The notes: generated by a model not told the origin, from the sequence alone. 64,000 bases of DNA from Emmonsiellopsis sp. PD_33 (GCA_032988165.1 JANTQF010000188.1:1-64000); one strand, 5' to 3'; positions 11,497-24,561 are shown, numbered from the stretch's first letter. A program made the numbers and translations.

Positions 11497-12605
11497 GGCG
11501 GGATGGTAATAGTAGGCTTGATATCGATGCGAAGGTCGTGAGCATGATATGATATGATACTTCTAGAGTTGAAGAGATCTAGGCGAAGAGCCTATGGATG
11601 GATACGGTAGACAGAGGGCCCGTAAAGATCGGTGAAGGTATTAGAAGCTATCAGCAACAACGCAGCGATATAACCAGCTCGTCTCCGTCTCAACTCTGGA
11701 TGTTTCCCGGCGGAGCTCGAGGGAAGCTTGATGGAGGTCCGATATCACATGACCTGATTATGTCATTGGGTTGGGGACTAGCCTAGTGTGGACTAGCGGG
11801 ACCTGAAGTGACGGTAATCGGAATACACTAGTTGTGACAAGACTGCCACCAAAACGGGCGATCTGGTACGTGGAGGGCAGTATTGTCGTTTCACAACTAT
11901 TGGATTGGCTGGTTGTCCCGCCATTCTCCCCAGATTATTTGTTTGGGAGGGAGGTCCTGTGCCTGGGGAGGATTGATTTCTGACCAGCCAACCCAGGGGC
12001 TCAGAATAGCCAATGCAGCGGGTAGGAGATGCCCCAAGGACAGGAGGAATAGATGAAGCTGCAGCCAAATTATATCAAAGACACAGCACGATATTCAGAA
12101 TATCGCTGGAGTTGATACACAGATGACGACGGATTTACGGGGAAGCGCAGTCACGTGCGGTACCATACGACAGCACGGGCTGTGATTGGCTGGACCGGGC
12201 GGGCCAAAAAGGGGCAGCCGCCAAAGTTACCAGACAATACCGCCCGCCGCTAGTGTACGGGCCGTACGCGGTGACCGTACACTCGCCGGCCAAAACAGCC
12301 GGGCTTGGCGTAACGGGCATACGGCCAGCTCGCTTCTGAAAACACGCAGGCCCCTGACTTTGCTGACTTACTGCTTCGAGTAACCATCTCGACCTCAACC
12401 CTTTTTTTCCGTGACATCTGTGTCCGCCATCATCCCCCATCGCCCCCTCGCCCCCCCGTCTGGTCCTGTCGCGCCCTGCTCTGCTCTGTCTGCTCGCCGC
12501 CCTCTGCTCCGGCCTCCCTCCTCTTGTTGCTGGCCGCTCCTCGCTCTCTGCTTCCCGTTACACCGGCCCCTTCGAAATCCATCCCTTCCCTCGCTCGCCC
12601 TCACC
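11497..12605. other. Divergent promoter region (hsv2 / septin) with clustered GTACGG motifs
   Basis: hsv2 and the septin gene diverge from this 1.1 kb. Between about 12155 and 12325 GTACGG/CCGTAC-like hexamers recur. They include an 8-base inverted repeat, GTGTACGG at 12253-12260 and CCGTACAC at 12275-12282. The last 200 bases before the septin ATG are a CT-rich leader, common upstream of highly expressed fungal genes. No coding sequence is supported. Confidence 0.5.
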
Positions 12606-14174
12606 ATGTCTTCCGCTGTCAACGCTGTATGTGCCTCCTCTCCCCCTGCTACTGCTCAGTCTCCGCCGCTCGTCTGTCGCCCGTGTCTGCTGGCTTGATC
12701 TCTCCCGCGCTCTCCATCCATTGTCGTGACCATGCTCCGTTCTGACAGACGTTATGATCAGATCAAGATCCGCAGAAAGAAGAATGTCAAGAAGGGTATC
12801 CAGTTCTGTCTGATGGTCTGTGGTGCCAGCGGAACAGGTATGGCCACCTCCCCCCTGCTGCTGCTGCTGCTGATGCTGCTGCTACTGTGTTGACGTGTTG
12901 CTGACTGCCCGTCCCTATCCTGTGCTAGGCCGGACTACCTTCGTAAACACACTCTGCGGAAAGAAGGTTCTCCAGGGCAAGGATGCAGATGATGCCTCAA
13001 ACGCCCATCTCGAGGAAGGCGTCCGCATCAAGCCCGTCACTGTTGGTAAGTTTTGGCCATGTACCCAACAAAACAATGGCAATTGGTCAACGAAACTCAC
13101 CATTGACGTTTCTAGAACTCGAGCTCGACGAAGAAGGAACCCGCATTTCGCTGACCATCGTTGATACCCCCGGCTTTGGTGACCAGATCGACAACGAACA
13201 GAGGTACGCAATGGCTTTTGTGCCGCGATATCTACGTGGCAGGCACTAACATATGGGCACGACATCTAGTTTCTCGGAGATTGTTGGATATCTCGAGCGT
13301 CAATATGATGATATTCTCGCTGAGGAATCCAGGATCAAGCGTAACCCCCGATTCCGCGACAATCGTGTACACGCCCTTCTCTACTTTATCACCCCCACCG
13401 GCCATGGCCTGCGAGAACTCGATATCGAATTGATGAAGCGCCTTTCCCCGCGTGTCAATGTCATCCCCGTCATCGGCAAGGCTGACTCTCTCACGCCCGC
13501 TGAGCTGGCCGAATCGAAAAAGCTCGTCATGGAGGATATCGAGCACTACCGCATTCCTGTCTACAACTTCCCCTACGATATTGAAGAAGACGATGAAGAT
13601 ACCGTTGAAGAGAACGCTGAGCTCCGAGGGCTGATGCCCTTTGCCATTGTCGGCTCAGAGGATGTGCTGGAGATTGGTGGCCGCAAAGTCCGCGCGAGAC
13701 AATACCCATGGGGTGTGGTTGAGGTCGACAACCCCCGTCACTCAGATTTCTTGGCCATCCGCAGCGCCCTCCTGCACAGCCATCTGGCAGACTTGAAGGA
13801 AATAACGCACGATTTCCTCTACGAGAACTACCGTACCGAGAAACTCAGCAAGAGCGTGGAGGGCGGTGCTTCTGCGTATGTCTTGTTCCTTCCCGTGTCT
13901 GTTTTACAATTGCTAATGAGCCTATAGCAACCAAGATTCGTCTATGAACCCTGAAGACCTCGCCTCTCAATCTGTCCGCCTGAAGGAGGAGCAGCTCCGC
14001 CGCGAGGAAGAGAAGCTTCGCGAGATTGAGATCAAGGTGCAACGCGAGATTGAACTCAAGCGACAAGAGCTGCTTGCTCGCGAGAGTCAATTGAAGGAGA
14101 TCGAAGCGCGGATGCAGCGCGAACAAAACAGCCATCTCCACCAAGAGGACCTTAACGGCGAAGTTCACGCATAA
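12606..14174 (+). CDS. aspA: Septin of the Cdc11/AspA group
   Basis: Septins form hetero-oligomeric rods and filaments at septa, hyphal tips and branch sites; Cdc11/AspA is a core-oligomer subunit. Six exons (12606-12626, 12762-12837, 12929-13045, 13116-13203, 13270-13875, 13928-14174) give 384 residues. The start of exon 2 was chosen at 12762 because only that acceptor keeps frame into IKIRRKKNVKKGIQF, the polybasic membrane-binding region. The G domain carries G1 GASGTGRTT (28-36), G3 DTPG (88-91) and G4 GKAD (170-173), then the septin unique element near GRKVRARQYPWGVVEV. G1 has Arg where GTPases have Lys; this is the normal state in the Cdc11 group and marks poor or absent GTP hydrolysis. 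The C-terminus (about 320-375) is a Glu/Arg/Leu-rich coiled coil ending with LKEIEARMQRE. The GR-type P-loop separates it from the Cdc3, Cdc10 and Cdc12 groups. Confidence 0.93.
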
Positions 14175-15716
14175 ATCCCGACCGCAACAAGCTATACAGC
14201 CCATAGCGGCCCAGTCTCCATGGAACACAACCGAGTCCCGGCGGTTTGATACCGCTTCCCAAGACATAATAATTTAGCATGGCGATGAACCACTGCCCAT
14301 CAGCGCGGTCAATGCTTTTACGGGGAGAAAGGGGAGAGACAAATATAGGGAAGAGTTACTGCTCAAAATTTTTCTCTGGGGTTCATCGTGGTTTTTTTTT
14401 TATTTGGAGGCTCTACTACTACACTACGCTCTTAATTTCATAAGTCCTTTATTGTTGTTGTTTTGACCCTGGTTCCCAGCATTTACTTTCATACCCCGAA
14501 TGATCTACAACAAGGGGGAAAAGAAAGAGATGAAAAGTGCTCATACCTCCCTAGCTAACCGGATATCCTAGCATTTGTTTCTCCTCTTCTGATATTGCTG
14601 TTTGCTTGCTCTCTGGGTATCCCGCCGGCGCCTGTACCTTCCTTGCCAGACTTTTGTTTCCTTTACTTCTTATTCCCTTCTCGTGCTGTCTTTTTTACAA
14701 GAGAAATTTTTTTATTATATTTTTGTTTCCCCTCCCCGCCCCTTCTTCCTCCACCTTCCTACTTTTTTTTTTTACCTTGCAGGCCTCCTTACTTATATCT
14801 ATTCCCCTTTGTCTTGTCTTATTTTGAAAATGTTTACCCGTCCTGTCTCGTCTTGTCTTGTCTCTTTAAAACAGTTTACTGAATGACTATTCCCATTTTA
14901 GCTATCTTTTTTTTTCTATTTGTTTTGCTATTTCCTTATTCTCTTTGTTTCTTTTTTTTTCGCGATTGCGCCATATGTGTTTGTTGATGTTAGGTTTTCT
15001 TCCCCATTCCTCGGCCGCTGCGTGGAAGAGGGAAAGGATAGGAGGAGAAGGGGTACGGGGGAAAGGAGGGGGAGGGGATGGGAGGGGAACGGAGGAAGTA
15101 GGGAATAGCTAAGATAAGCACGTTTTTAATATTTAAATTGTATCGTCGGTTTTTTTTTTTCCTTTAAGATTTTGATAGTATCCATCTTCAAGTTCCATTT
15201 GATCTGCTTGTGTTACATTCATTGCATTGTCTTACTTCTGTGCGCGTTTGCTGTCTTTCTTTCCCTCTTAGTCTTTCATGTTAAATATCCCTAGCTGAGC
15301 TTGGTCTTTTATCTTGTCATTTATCCATACTTTCCCTACTTCTAGAAATAAGCATGACTGAGAAAAGGCTTGAAGGGATGTTCAGTGGGGTTATGCACAG
15401 AGAGAGGGGGGCATTACACTCAGGTAATGTAATGTTCATCATCTCTGCCTGCCACCCACATTATAGCGGTATCCCTGCCTCCAATTTTTATTTTAGGCCC
15501 CTTAATTTCTTGCTGTGATGATAAGATGTAAGTCTAGAGAAGCACTAGTTAACTACATTCATTCTTCTAGAATCCTTTCTGAAATATTGTCGAACTTTCC
15601 CAACTATTAATATACATGACTGCTAAATGTACGCAATGTACACAATGGGTATCCTCCAAAACACTTTAAAACACTATTACATAAATCGACCAAAAAAGAT
15701 AATGCATTTTAAAGCC
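14175..15716. other. Long convergent spacer, pyrimidine-rich, no gene seen
   Basis: The septin and the kinase gene converge here. The plus strand is dominated by T and C tracts between 14390 and 15300, with several T8-T12 runs. This fits long 3' untranslated sequence and low-complexity DNA. The open frames in it are T/C-tract artefacts (Phe/Leu/Ser/Pro-rich) with no domain. Confidence 0.55.
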
Positions 15717-17246
15717 CTACTCTTGAGGGAAATCCTCATGGAGCCAGGGGTCACTGAGTAACTCCTTCGCCGTGCTTCTCTCCTCAGGCTTCCACTTGAC
15801 CATCCGACGTACAAAATTGATAAACCTCCTCTTCTCTTCTCCGCCAATGTGGGAGAGTGTTCCTTCGAAGGTAAAGTCTTCCGGTATAAGGTCCTTGTTT
15901 TTCAGAGTCCCTGAGATGGTTGATTCTAATTAAGTCTCATCTTTTTAACAGTGCGGAGTGGACAAAATGTACTCACCGTCTGGACTGTAGAACATGGAGG
16001 TCCTTTTCCCTCCATCAAGAAGGTCCTTGGGAGCAGGTCCTAATAGTGCGGTGATGTAAGCGAGATGCTTTTCGTCGTCGTACTCGGCGACCTTGTGGGG
16101 GTCAACGGGTTCAAAAAGCGTCCTGCCCTCTAGGAAATCCCATAACTTTATTGTCAACATAGTTAGCTATCCGTGGGTTATTTTCAATTTGCGGGATATG
16201 GGAAATATGTATTTCCATACCATCACGCCTAAGCTCCATATGTCGGCACTATATGTGAAGCCTGCATCAACGATGACTTCGGGGGCACGGTATACCTCAG
16301 CCTGGATACAGCCGCTATGTTGGTATGGACCGTCTCCCCGGACCGAAAGGTCAAAGTCGGTGATTTCAACAATGGCGTAAATCGATTTTGGGGCACCGTA
16401 GTTTCTGCGAGATAGATATATGGTGCGCCCATCCTCAGATTGTTTTTGCGGGAGCGGATTCTCAAAAAACTCATCGCGAGCATCGCGGTCTAAGAGTTCA
16501 TTATCTTCTAGCTTCATCATGATGTTGTCTGGTTTCAAATCTATCAAGGTATCAATTACTATCCATACCATCTAAAAGGGTTGTGGGAAACACACCGGTG
16601 TGGATGACATGGCATTCAGAATGTAGATAGTCCACTGCCTGTAATACCATCTGGAGGACTACCTTGAAGACCTCTGAAGGCATGACACCATCCTGCCATC
16701 TCTTGCAATAGCGCCCAAGAGACTCACGCAATGGCTCAAAAACAAGACAGGCATGACTCCCAGATACGCCTTGCGCTGGGAAAGAGTCGCGTAGCTTGCG
16801 GACAAAATGCCAGCCTTCATGTCGAGGATTATTTTTTGAAATGTGTCGGAGGATCTCCACCTCATCGTCACCGGTTGCTTTACGGGTATGATTATTATTG
16901 GAGTTGACCTTCACAGCCACATATCTCTCCCTCAAGAAACGCCATCTGGATACATAGTCAGTATGTTCCCCATAAGGTTGGATAGCAGCACCAACTGATG
17001 GAGATCTCTTGCAAGCCAAACTGTCGCTCTGCTTCCGTGGCCAAGCTTAGTTACAATCTGGTATCGGTCATTAAGGACCTCACCAAGCCGTGCCGGATAA
17101 AAGTAGGCTGAGTTATAAAAGGGCGAGTTTTCCTCTTCAACCAGCTGGGATGGATCGATGAGAGGAGCAATGGCGGACGGATGTGGCCAAGGCTGGTAGC
17201 GAAGTGCTTTGAGGGGTCGCAGTATCAAATCCATAGGACGCGGCAT
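15717..17246 (-). CDS. SRPK-like protein kinase (fungal expanded family)
   Basis: This is a Ser/Thr protein kinase of the SR-protein-kinase-like group that is expanded and variable in filamentous fungi; substrates are unknown. Five exons (17246-16996, 16945-16596, 16540-16221, 16145-15977, 15910-15717) give 427 residues. The ATG at 17246 follows an in-frame stop at 17294-17292. Visible parts are the Gly-rich loop LGHGSRATVWLARD (68-81), VAVKV with the ATP lysine at 96, and the catalytic loop HTDLKPDN (199-206), with HTD as in SRPKs instead of HRD. APE is present at RAPEVI, and DIWSLGVMLWDFLEGRTLF follows. The metal-binding segment reads TDFDLS (261-266): the Asp is kept but the usual Gly of DFG/DLG is Asp. 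The first donor is a weak GTTGGT but gives the expected DLHQW junction. Paralogues of this type often sit in accessory regions, as here beside a retrotransposon. Confidence 0.85.
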
Positions 17247-19049
17247 TGTCTTCTTGGATCGGTCAAGAAGTTCCACAAGTGCTGGTAGTGTTTAAGCGCT
17301 GGTCGGAGGGTTGGAGGGTCTCGTGGTGGTGAGACTTGGATTAGTCAGCTTCAAAATCCCCAGCCTCCCCTTCCCTGCTCTCAATGGTTTGTAGAGCGCT
17401 CATATGAAGATACTATAGATTGGTGGGTGGGAATGGTGGAGGCAAGATGCCCACAGAATTAATGACAATACTATTTAGACTCACCCCAACATCATAGTAC
17501 TTTTTAGACATAGTAGACCAATATAAACTAAACAATGTATTTGTAGTATGTCACTCAGATACTAATTTCTATCCAGGGCTGTCCCCTGATTAATAAGAAG
17601 TCAACTCAACTGTATAGCTAACTATAGCTTCTATGAGAACAAAACATGACAGATACACGCAGAGCAATTTGAAATATTGAAACAAGCACAACAGAATACA
17701 ACAAAACCAGGCATTCACAAGGCAAAATCAACCAATACTAGTCTCACATGTAAGTCATCTTTAACTTCAAGTACCGTATAGATCCAGAATTCGTACTGCC
17801 AATCATAAAACCGCATACTGGTCCCTGCACCTCACTCTTCTTGTGATTTATTGAAAACCTCCTTGGAGTATACAACTGTCCCGTCGTGGTACGCATGGAT
17901 TGACGTGAGGCGCCGATTTCCTTCAAAGACCTGACCTGACACGCGAAGCTTCGGATCCGCCACAGAATCGTGTTCGCCTCCTCTGTAAAGCCATTAGATA
18001 TGAGGTCGCGCTGCACGCTAATAGTTGGGGTGGGCGTACGCAATTTCAATTCTATCCGCTCCGGTCAATTTGGTGTTTTTTTTAACCTTGGATATCACGG
18101 TATCCTCATATTTGGGGATTGGTTCAGTTCCCTTCCAGATGAATTGGAGAAGAGCACGTGCGGTGGACGAAAACTTGCGGCTGATTGACGACATTGAGAC
18201 GCTGTTTAAGGCAGAAAAGAAGTTACCGGAAAGTAGCAAGTCAAATAATTATATAGTATGATCGGGATTCGGGGCTGGTTGGGAAGAATGGAGGTTGGTT
18301 TCATACCTCCACGACCATTGAGCAGTCTCTTTAAATATTACTTCGTATGATTCGCAATAAGCTGTGAATGACGGTTGAATACTACTAGTACTGGCCGCAT
18401 TCTTGAGTCTGTTTCACGAAGCGCTTCCTTCAGCAATAACTGCAAAATGACTGGTCGAACGGCGACCAAAAATGTCGTTCCTGCTTGCCGTCATTATCAG
18501 GAGAATGCACTACCCAATCACAAAATATTGGAATCTGGGAGGTGATGCAATTGCTAGGTCGGCGAGAAAGGGTCAGGGCGGCATCGAGAAAGAAGAACTA
18601 AAAAAGGTTCAAGGGAAGATGAGCGAGGGGCAGTCAAGCAGCCTGTATCATCGAAGGCGGCGAAGGCGCCAATCAAAAACAATTCCCACGAGCGAGCAAG
18701 AGCAAGCGGCTGTTAAAACCTGCGGCGTGATAAGACATCCTTGATGCACCTAAAAACACACGAGCCTTTGCGGCGCAGCATGGAGAAACCAGCAACCGTC
18801 AGCGAATGATTCTGAGGGATGAGGGGGTCGAGTCAGCCTGCAGCGGGGTGCTTCAATTCCATAGCCGCGTGGGAGAAGATAACTTTCCATACTCGCAGTG
18901 TAGCACCCAATGATCCTTCAACAGAAGGGTGGGCTGTTGGCGTTTGCAGCATAGCATCATTGGAAAGGACAATGACAATACATGAAGGCATTGGCCCTGT
19001 TGCGTAGCGCGAACAAAGAGAAGGCCAAGGGAATAGTTACAAGTGAAAC
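17247..19049. other. Gene-poor flank of the retrotransposon; possible broken small gene
   Basis: Two overlapping minus-strand frames at 18239-18018 and 18049-17744 could be exons of one small gene. The first (LLQFIWKGTEPIPKYEDTVI) has coding-like composition. I could not find a splice pair that joins them in frame and I do not recognise the product. The rest to 19049 holds no recognisable gene. The insertion target AAATG is at 19050-19054. Confidence 0.4.
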
Positions 19050-19054
19050 AAATG

Positions 19055-19231
19055 TGTCAGGAATCCCAAGATATCTCATATTTGTGCAATCTCACTTAGA
19101 ATTAGTGTTTACACAGCCACCCACATTCCCTCATACAAAATAGCTAGGGTTCCTATGAACCACCATTAGTTTTACAATATCATTCAATTCATACAAGATT
19201 TTACCTCTATATGTAATGTATAATGCTGATA
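19055..19231 (+). repeat. 5' long terminal repeat
   Basis: A 177-base copy of the LTR. It differs from the 3' copy at nine positions by my hand alignment, and all nine are transitions. Three differing pairs read CA here and TG in the other LTR, as if an ancestral CG decayed on opposite strands. Confidence 0.95.
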
Positions 19232-19244
19232 GTTATGAGCCTGG
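19232..19244 (+). other. Primer-binding site matching the anticodon arm of initiator tRNA-Met
   Basis: The 13 bases right after the 5' LTR read GTTATGAGCCTGG. Their complement CCAGGCTCATAAC corresponds to the anticodon stem-loop of initiator tRNA-Met, with CAT as anticodon. Drosophila copia is known to prime from a tRNA-iMet fragment cut at the anticodon loop, so this element probably uses the same half-tRNA priming. The match is from memory of tRNA sequences. Confidence 0.75.
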
Positions 19245-19550
19245 CAATTTCCATTGCATATTCAACTTGATTTTTATTGTTATTATCATTGTTTTGTCCT
19301 TTTTCACCCTATACTGCATGCTTTTCACATGAAATAGTGATATCCTTCAAAAAAGACCCATAGGAATATCCCCTAGGATCCATAGGATCCATTGAAAAAC
19401 AGAGCTGCAGGCTCTATACACCCAATGAACCAAGCTTTTGAGAACACCAGAAGCTTTATATTAATTGAAAAAATGGGGCCATATAAGCACCTCTAACAGT
19501 CTAAAAACTGAAAAAGTGGAGCTCTTGGAGCTCTATCCACCTACCTCACC

Positions 19551-22500
19551 ATGTCTAATGCCACTACTCAATGTATGATAGTAACACTGAAGAACAGCAA
19601 GGATTAGGAGATTTAATATATAAACATTGTATTAATAGTGAGCAATCATGGAGTTTGCAATTATATCAATTTAATAAAGGAAGATTATTGGCCAGAAGTA
19701 GAAGAACCTGAGATTGAGGATGATAAATTCAAAAAATCATTTGAAAAATGAATAATAACATATAAAAAATGTCAAACAGCTATGAATAAGATGTATAACA
19801 TTATTACAACATCAGTTTTGAGAGTGGAGATAGAGCACATCATGAAGGCAGATAATACTCACATTAAAGATATCATTAAAGTGCTGTGATATCATCTCTC
19901 TCCCACTACTGAAAATTGAAAAAACAAAGTCAGAGATCAATATAATGCTCTAACAAAGAAACCAAATAGTAAGAACATTAAAAAATGATTAGATGACTGA
20001 TCTATAATTCATAAAGAGATATAGAATGTAGAGATTAGAGATCTATTCAACCTAGAGAGTAATTTTTTGATGGCTAACTGAGTGATCAATTCAATGATTG
20101 CTGAAGGATTTAGATCCATTATTTCATATAATAAAAAGATGGATGTAAATGTCATTGATTTAGAATGATTAGTCAGAGAAATTAAGATTTAATACCATAA
20201 GATGGGAGTCTTAAAAAACAGTTATAGCACTATTTTTATGACCTTTGAAGGCCTGGGTGGAGAAAAGGAAGACTCTGCTGATGGCATGAATTCACCTGCA
20301 AAAAACTTGCAAAAGGAAGCTAATAAAGATTTAAAAAAGAAGGGTAAAAAGACTTATGATTCATGTATCTACAGCAGGCCCAGATACTCAGCAGGAACTT
20401 GCTGGTATCTCAACCCTATATTAAGGCCTGAGTGGTTCACAGGATATGATGATATGTGTAAAAAGATGGATGAAGTATTGAAGGATAAGAAAGTCAAGGT
20501 AAAGGTTAAGGTAGAGATTGAGAAGGTGAATGATAAGGCTAGTGCAGGCCTGCAGATGAATCTCTCAACTATTTATTGAATGCCTCTAATCTTCTGTAAA
20601 GCTATAGATAGATCATTAATTTTGAGTGCTGAATCTAGCTTGTTAAATCATCTGTTAAGAGATAGCTGAATGTATGATATGGGCAGAGAATCTCATATTT
20701 ATAATAATAGATTTAGATTTATTAATTTCATAGAGGAACACAATGTATCATTCTATACAGGTAATTTCTATATAAAAATTCAAGATTATAGGACTACTGT
20801 CATATATCTCATGAATCCAATAACCTGAAAATGCTTCACAGCCATGCTATCCAACATGATATATATTCTAAATTTTTATATGAATATCTTCAGCTAGGTG
20901 AGACCATTCACAAAAGAAATCTTGCTGCACATGGAGATAATGACATTAAAAGATAATGAGAAGCCTTGGGTATTATTTATATAGAGAGGCAACCTCATGT
21001 GCTTAGAATATAACCTGTGCTTGAATGCTATACTGATGTCAATGTTCTCCACCCTCACTAAATATAGAAAGTGTTTAGAGGCCTCAAAGATTTCAATGGT
21101 GTCAGCAGAGGTTTAGCATAGATAACTGGGATATGATTTTAAGGCCTTAATTACTCACCTACAGAATGCATCTGAAGGCATAATTATAATAGATAAGTTC
21201 ATGGAAGGGGGGGAGAAAGAATTGGATCCTCACCTGCAAGAAGTTATATGTTACTATCAAATGTGTAAGCTCTCAAAAGCAAAAAATTAGATATCTTGCA
21301 GGCTGCACATCTACTTCACCAAACTGTTTGAATGCCTCCATGTTAACCTTATAAAGAATAAGAAAGATTGCTACTATAATTAGTAATAGATGATGCATTT
21401 TACATGCAATTTCTTACAGTTCTAGATCATACAAAATGTGATTTATAAGTCTGAACTCAAGAAAGCTCTTTCTGCAGTGATGAAATGAATCAAACACCAG
21501 TTCAATATAAATGTCAAGATTATACATATTGATAACAAGATAAGTATATATTCAGATGAGATAGGTAAGTAGATTCTAGAAGAAGGCCTCTCAAGAGAGT
21601 TTTCATCAGAATATATGCATGAATAGAATGGTGCAGCCAAACATGCAGGTATGCTATTAATCAAAAAAGCTAGATGCTTGTAGATAAATGGATGCTTACC
21701 CTTAGAGCTCTCACCTAAAATATATATAGTAGCTGGCTATCTCATTAATCAAACCCCTACATGCCTATTAGAGTAGAAGTCATCATTACTGACTCTATAG
21801 GAGCATCTCAATCTTCCTGGCAAGCCTTCATCTGCTCACCTATATGTATATGGATGTCATACATATATGAAGATTCTGGATGAAGTTCTTAATTATATAA
21901 GAGCTTCAAAACTAGAATTTAGAGCACATGTTGATTATCTCATTGAATATAATTTAATGAATATCTGAAGGATTTGAATTCCACACTTACAACATATTAT
22001 AAGGACTAGAGACATGGTATTTAATGAATCAGTTCAATTTGACCTGCAGAAACCTCATATTGAAGAGCTACTGTGAGAGTCTGTTACAGACAAGATTGCT
22101 GAGGTATTATAAATGCCTATTTTAGAGCCTGTAATCTCTGAGGTCTACAAATGAAATGAGATGCTGAATTCCACTGATATAGATATTTTCTATCCTGAAG
22201 ATATTGAATAAATGGAAAAAACAGCTGAATCCAGCAATAAAGATGATAAAAACAGTTAAAGAGATGTGAATGAACCTTTGACATCTAAACCAACACTAGA
22301 ACTATAGGTTCAGGGGGGTAAGTAGGTGGATGAACAGATTGGTAGAGAGATTGTTAAATCTGATAATCTCAGCAGCTAATTACAGAGTAAATTGCAGGCC
22401 TCACTAAGTGAATGTAAGGAGATACCTAAGCAATCTTAACCATCTAAACTATCTAATATCTTACCCCTAGGTCTCTTTAATCAACCAAATTAAGTGCTAC

Positions 22501-24374
22501 AGGTGCATGAGATCTCTACAGACTTCAACAAATTAAATATAGTCTCTGGCAAACACATTAAATATACTATATACTTCAATGGAATCAAACATGCAAAAAA
22601 CAACCTCACTCAGCAGTTTTGTGTGATATTCAGTGTGATTGTGAACCTCATGCCTCAGAAAGGGAACAACATGCAATTGCATAGAAATAAACTCCCACTG
22701 CTACCAAATCATTGGAACTCATTAAAAATGCATAAATATAGTGAGGATTTCATTAACACTGCAATCTAGGAATAGAAGACAATTATCTAGAAGGATACAT
22801 ACAAAATAGTGTCTAGACCTTCAGAAAATATGTCAGTGATCTCCCTACACTGAGTATTTACCTATAAATTCAATGACAACAGATTTCTCAATAAGTTTAA
22901 AGTATGTATCTGCATTCAAGGCAACCTTCAACCTCCCAGTGAAAAAGATATAAGAGCTCATACACTTGCTAGTAGGATATACTGCACATTAATGGTAATA
23001 ATGGCAGCTTTTAACCTTGATACCAAGTAGCTTGATGGCATGAATGCCTTTATAAATAGTAATATAGATGAGGAAGTCTATTGCAAACTGCCAGATAAAT
23101 AGTAGAGACTTTTAGGTCTTGCCTTCTTAAGGTAATCTCTTACCTCACTCAAATTGAAAAAAGGCCTATACAGATTACATCATTTGCCACTGCTTTGGTT
23201 GAATGAAGTCACAAAAACACTGCTATATATGAGATTTACCCCTTCACCTGACAATAAATGTCTCTTTTCAAATAATTGAATAATCATTTTCTTCTATGTT
23301 AATAATTTTATTACCCTTTCAGATGAGGATGATAAAGATGAGAGAGATCAAGTAGTTTAAGAACTCATAAACACATATGAGATTCATAATATGAGAGAAC
23401 TACATTGATTCTTAAACACCTATATCATTCAAGATAGAGTAAATTTAAAGCTCTGAATCTACCTCAATTCCTATATCAATAAGTTGGTAGCTACATACCA
23501 TCTTGAGTAGTCCTCACAAACTTGTGGAGCACCTCTTATGGGCATAAAACTTGAGGCCTACAAGGCTGAATTAACCCCTGCAAAAATCCATCACTACTAA
23601 TAACATGTTGGATCTTGCATCTATCCAGCTGTTATTATAAGACCTGATATTATATACACTGTATTAAAGCTTATATTCTTCATACAGAATCCATCAGATA
23701 TTCATTCAATTAAGATAAATTACATCATCATTTATCTACAAGATATACAGAACTACATCATTTAATATGATAGTAGATATGATAGATCCCAACTTGAATA
23801 ATTAATGAATCTACCCATAAATTCAACTACACCACTAAATTTTAATATAAATCTCAAAGTTACTAAATTCTCTAGTAATACTAGCTTTACAGATAATGCT
23901 GACTGCCAGTCTACAACTAGATATCTATTTAAAATGTATAATAGCCCAGTCAATTAGAAGTCTACTTAGTAGGCTATAGTAACTACCTTCACAACAGAGG
24001 CCAAACTTCTCACTATATCACATACTGAATAAGAGGTTATGTGGTAGAAGCAATTCCTCACCCAAATTCAATTTAACCCTGAGTATAAGGTCTCTATCAA
24101 ATGTGACAATGCTCAAATAGTAGGGTTATTGAATAAGAGTGATCCACAGATTAATATGTGCCTTTACCATGTTGATATACACAGCAGTTAGCTTTGTGAG
24201 TAAGTTCAAAGCTCTAATATCAATATAACCTGGGTCCCTACAGTGAAGATGCCTGTGGATGGCCTAATAAAGAGTCTTCTACTATAGAAACATTAAAACT
24301 TCCTCAAACATCTTAATATTATTGATATTACTAATCTCATTGATATGCAGTGAGATCTAGGGGGGAAAGATTAA
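19551..24374 (+). pseudogene. Degenerate copia gag-pol polyprotein
   Basis: From the ATG at 19551 a single frame can be followed with many in-frame stops to TAA at 24372-24374, just before the polypurine tract. Recognisable pieces are a gag zinc-knuckle relic near 20364-20440 (the Cys-x2-Cys-x4-His-x4-Cys pattern has lost a Cys and its His, followed by ILRPEWF), an integrase-like stretch around 20880-21950, the reverse-transcriptase region around 22790-23420 and an RNase H relic near 23889-23930 (TDNADCQSTTRYLF). The catalytic YVDD box of reverse transcriptase reads YVNN at 23295-23306, so both metal-binding Asp are gone. Most stops fit C-to-T or G-to-A change of Trp, Gln or Arg codons. The longest surviving open piece is 20202-20579. 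Confidence 0.9.
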
Positions 24375-24561
24375 TTCATTCATTTTCATTATTTTCATAT
24401 GTTTTTGTTGATTTCAATGTTTTCATTAATTTTTGATTTCTATGAGGAACTCACCTGGCTGGATATTCAACACTTGCACCACTGCATTATTTTGATTTTT
24501 ATTTCCTATTTAGGCAGTATGACTAGCCTCATTATGTTTGTTAAACAGTGTGGTGCACACT

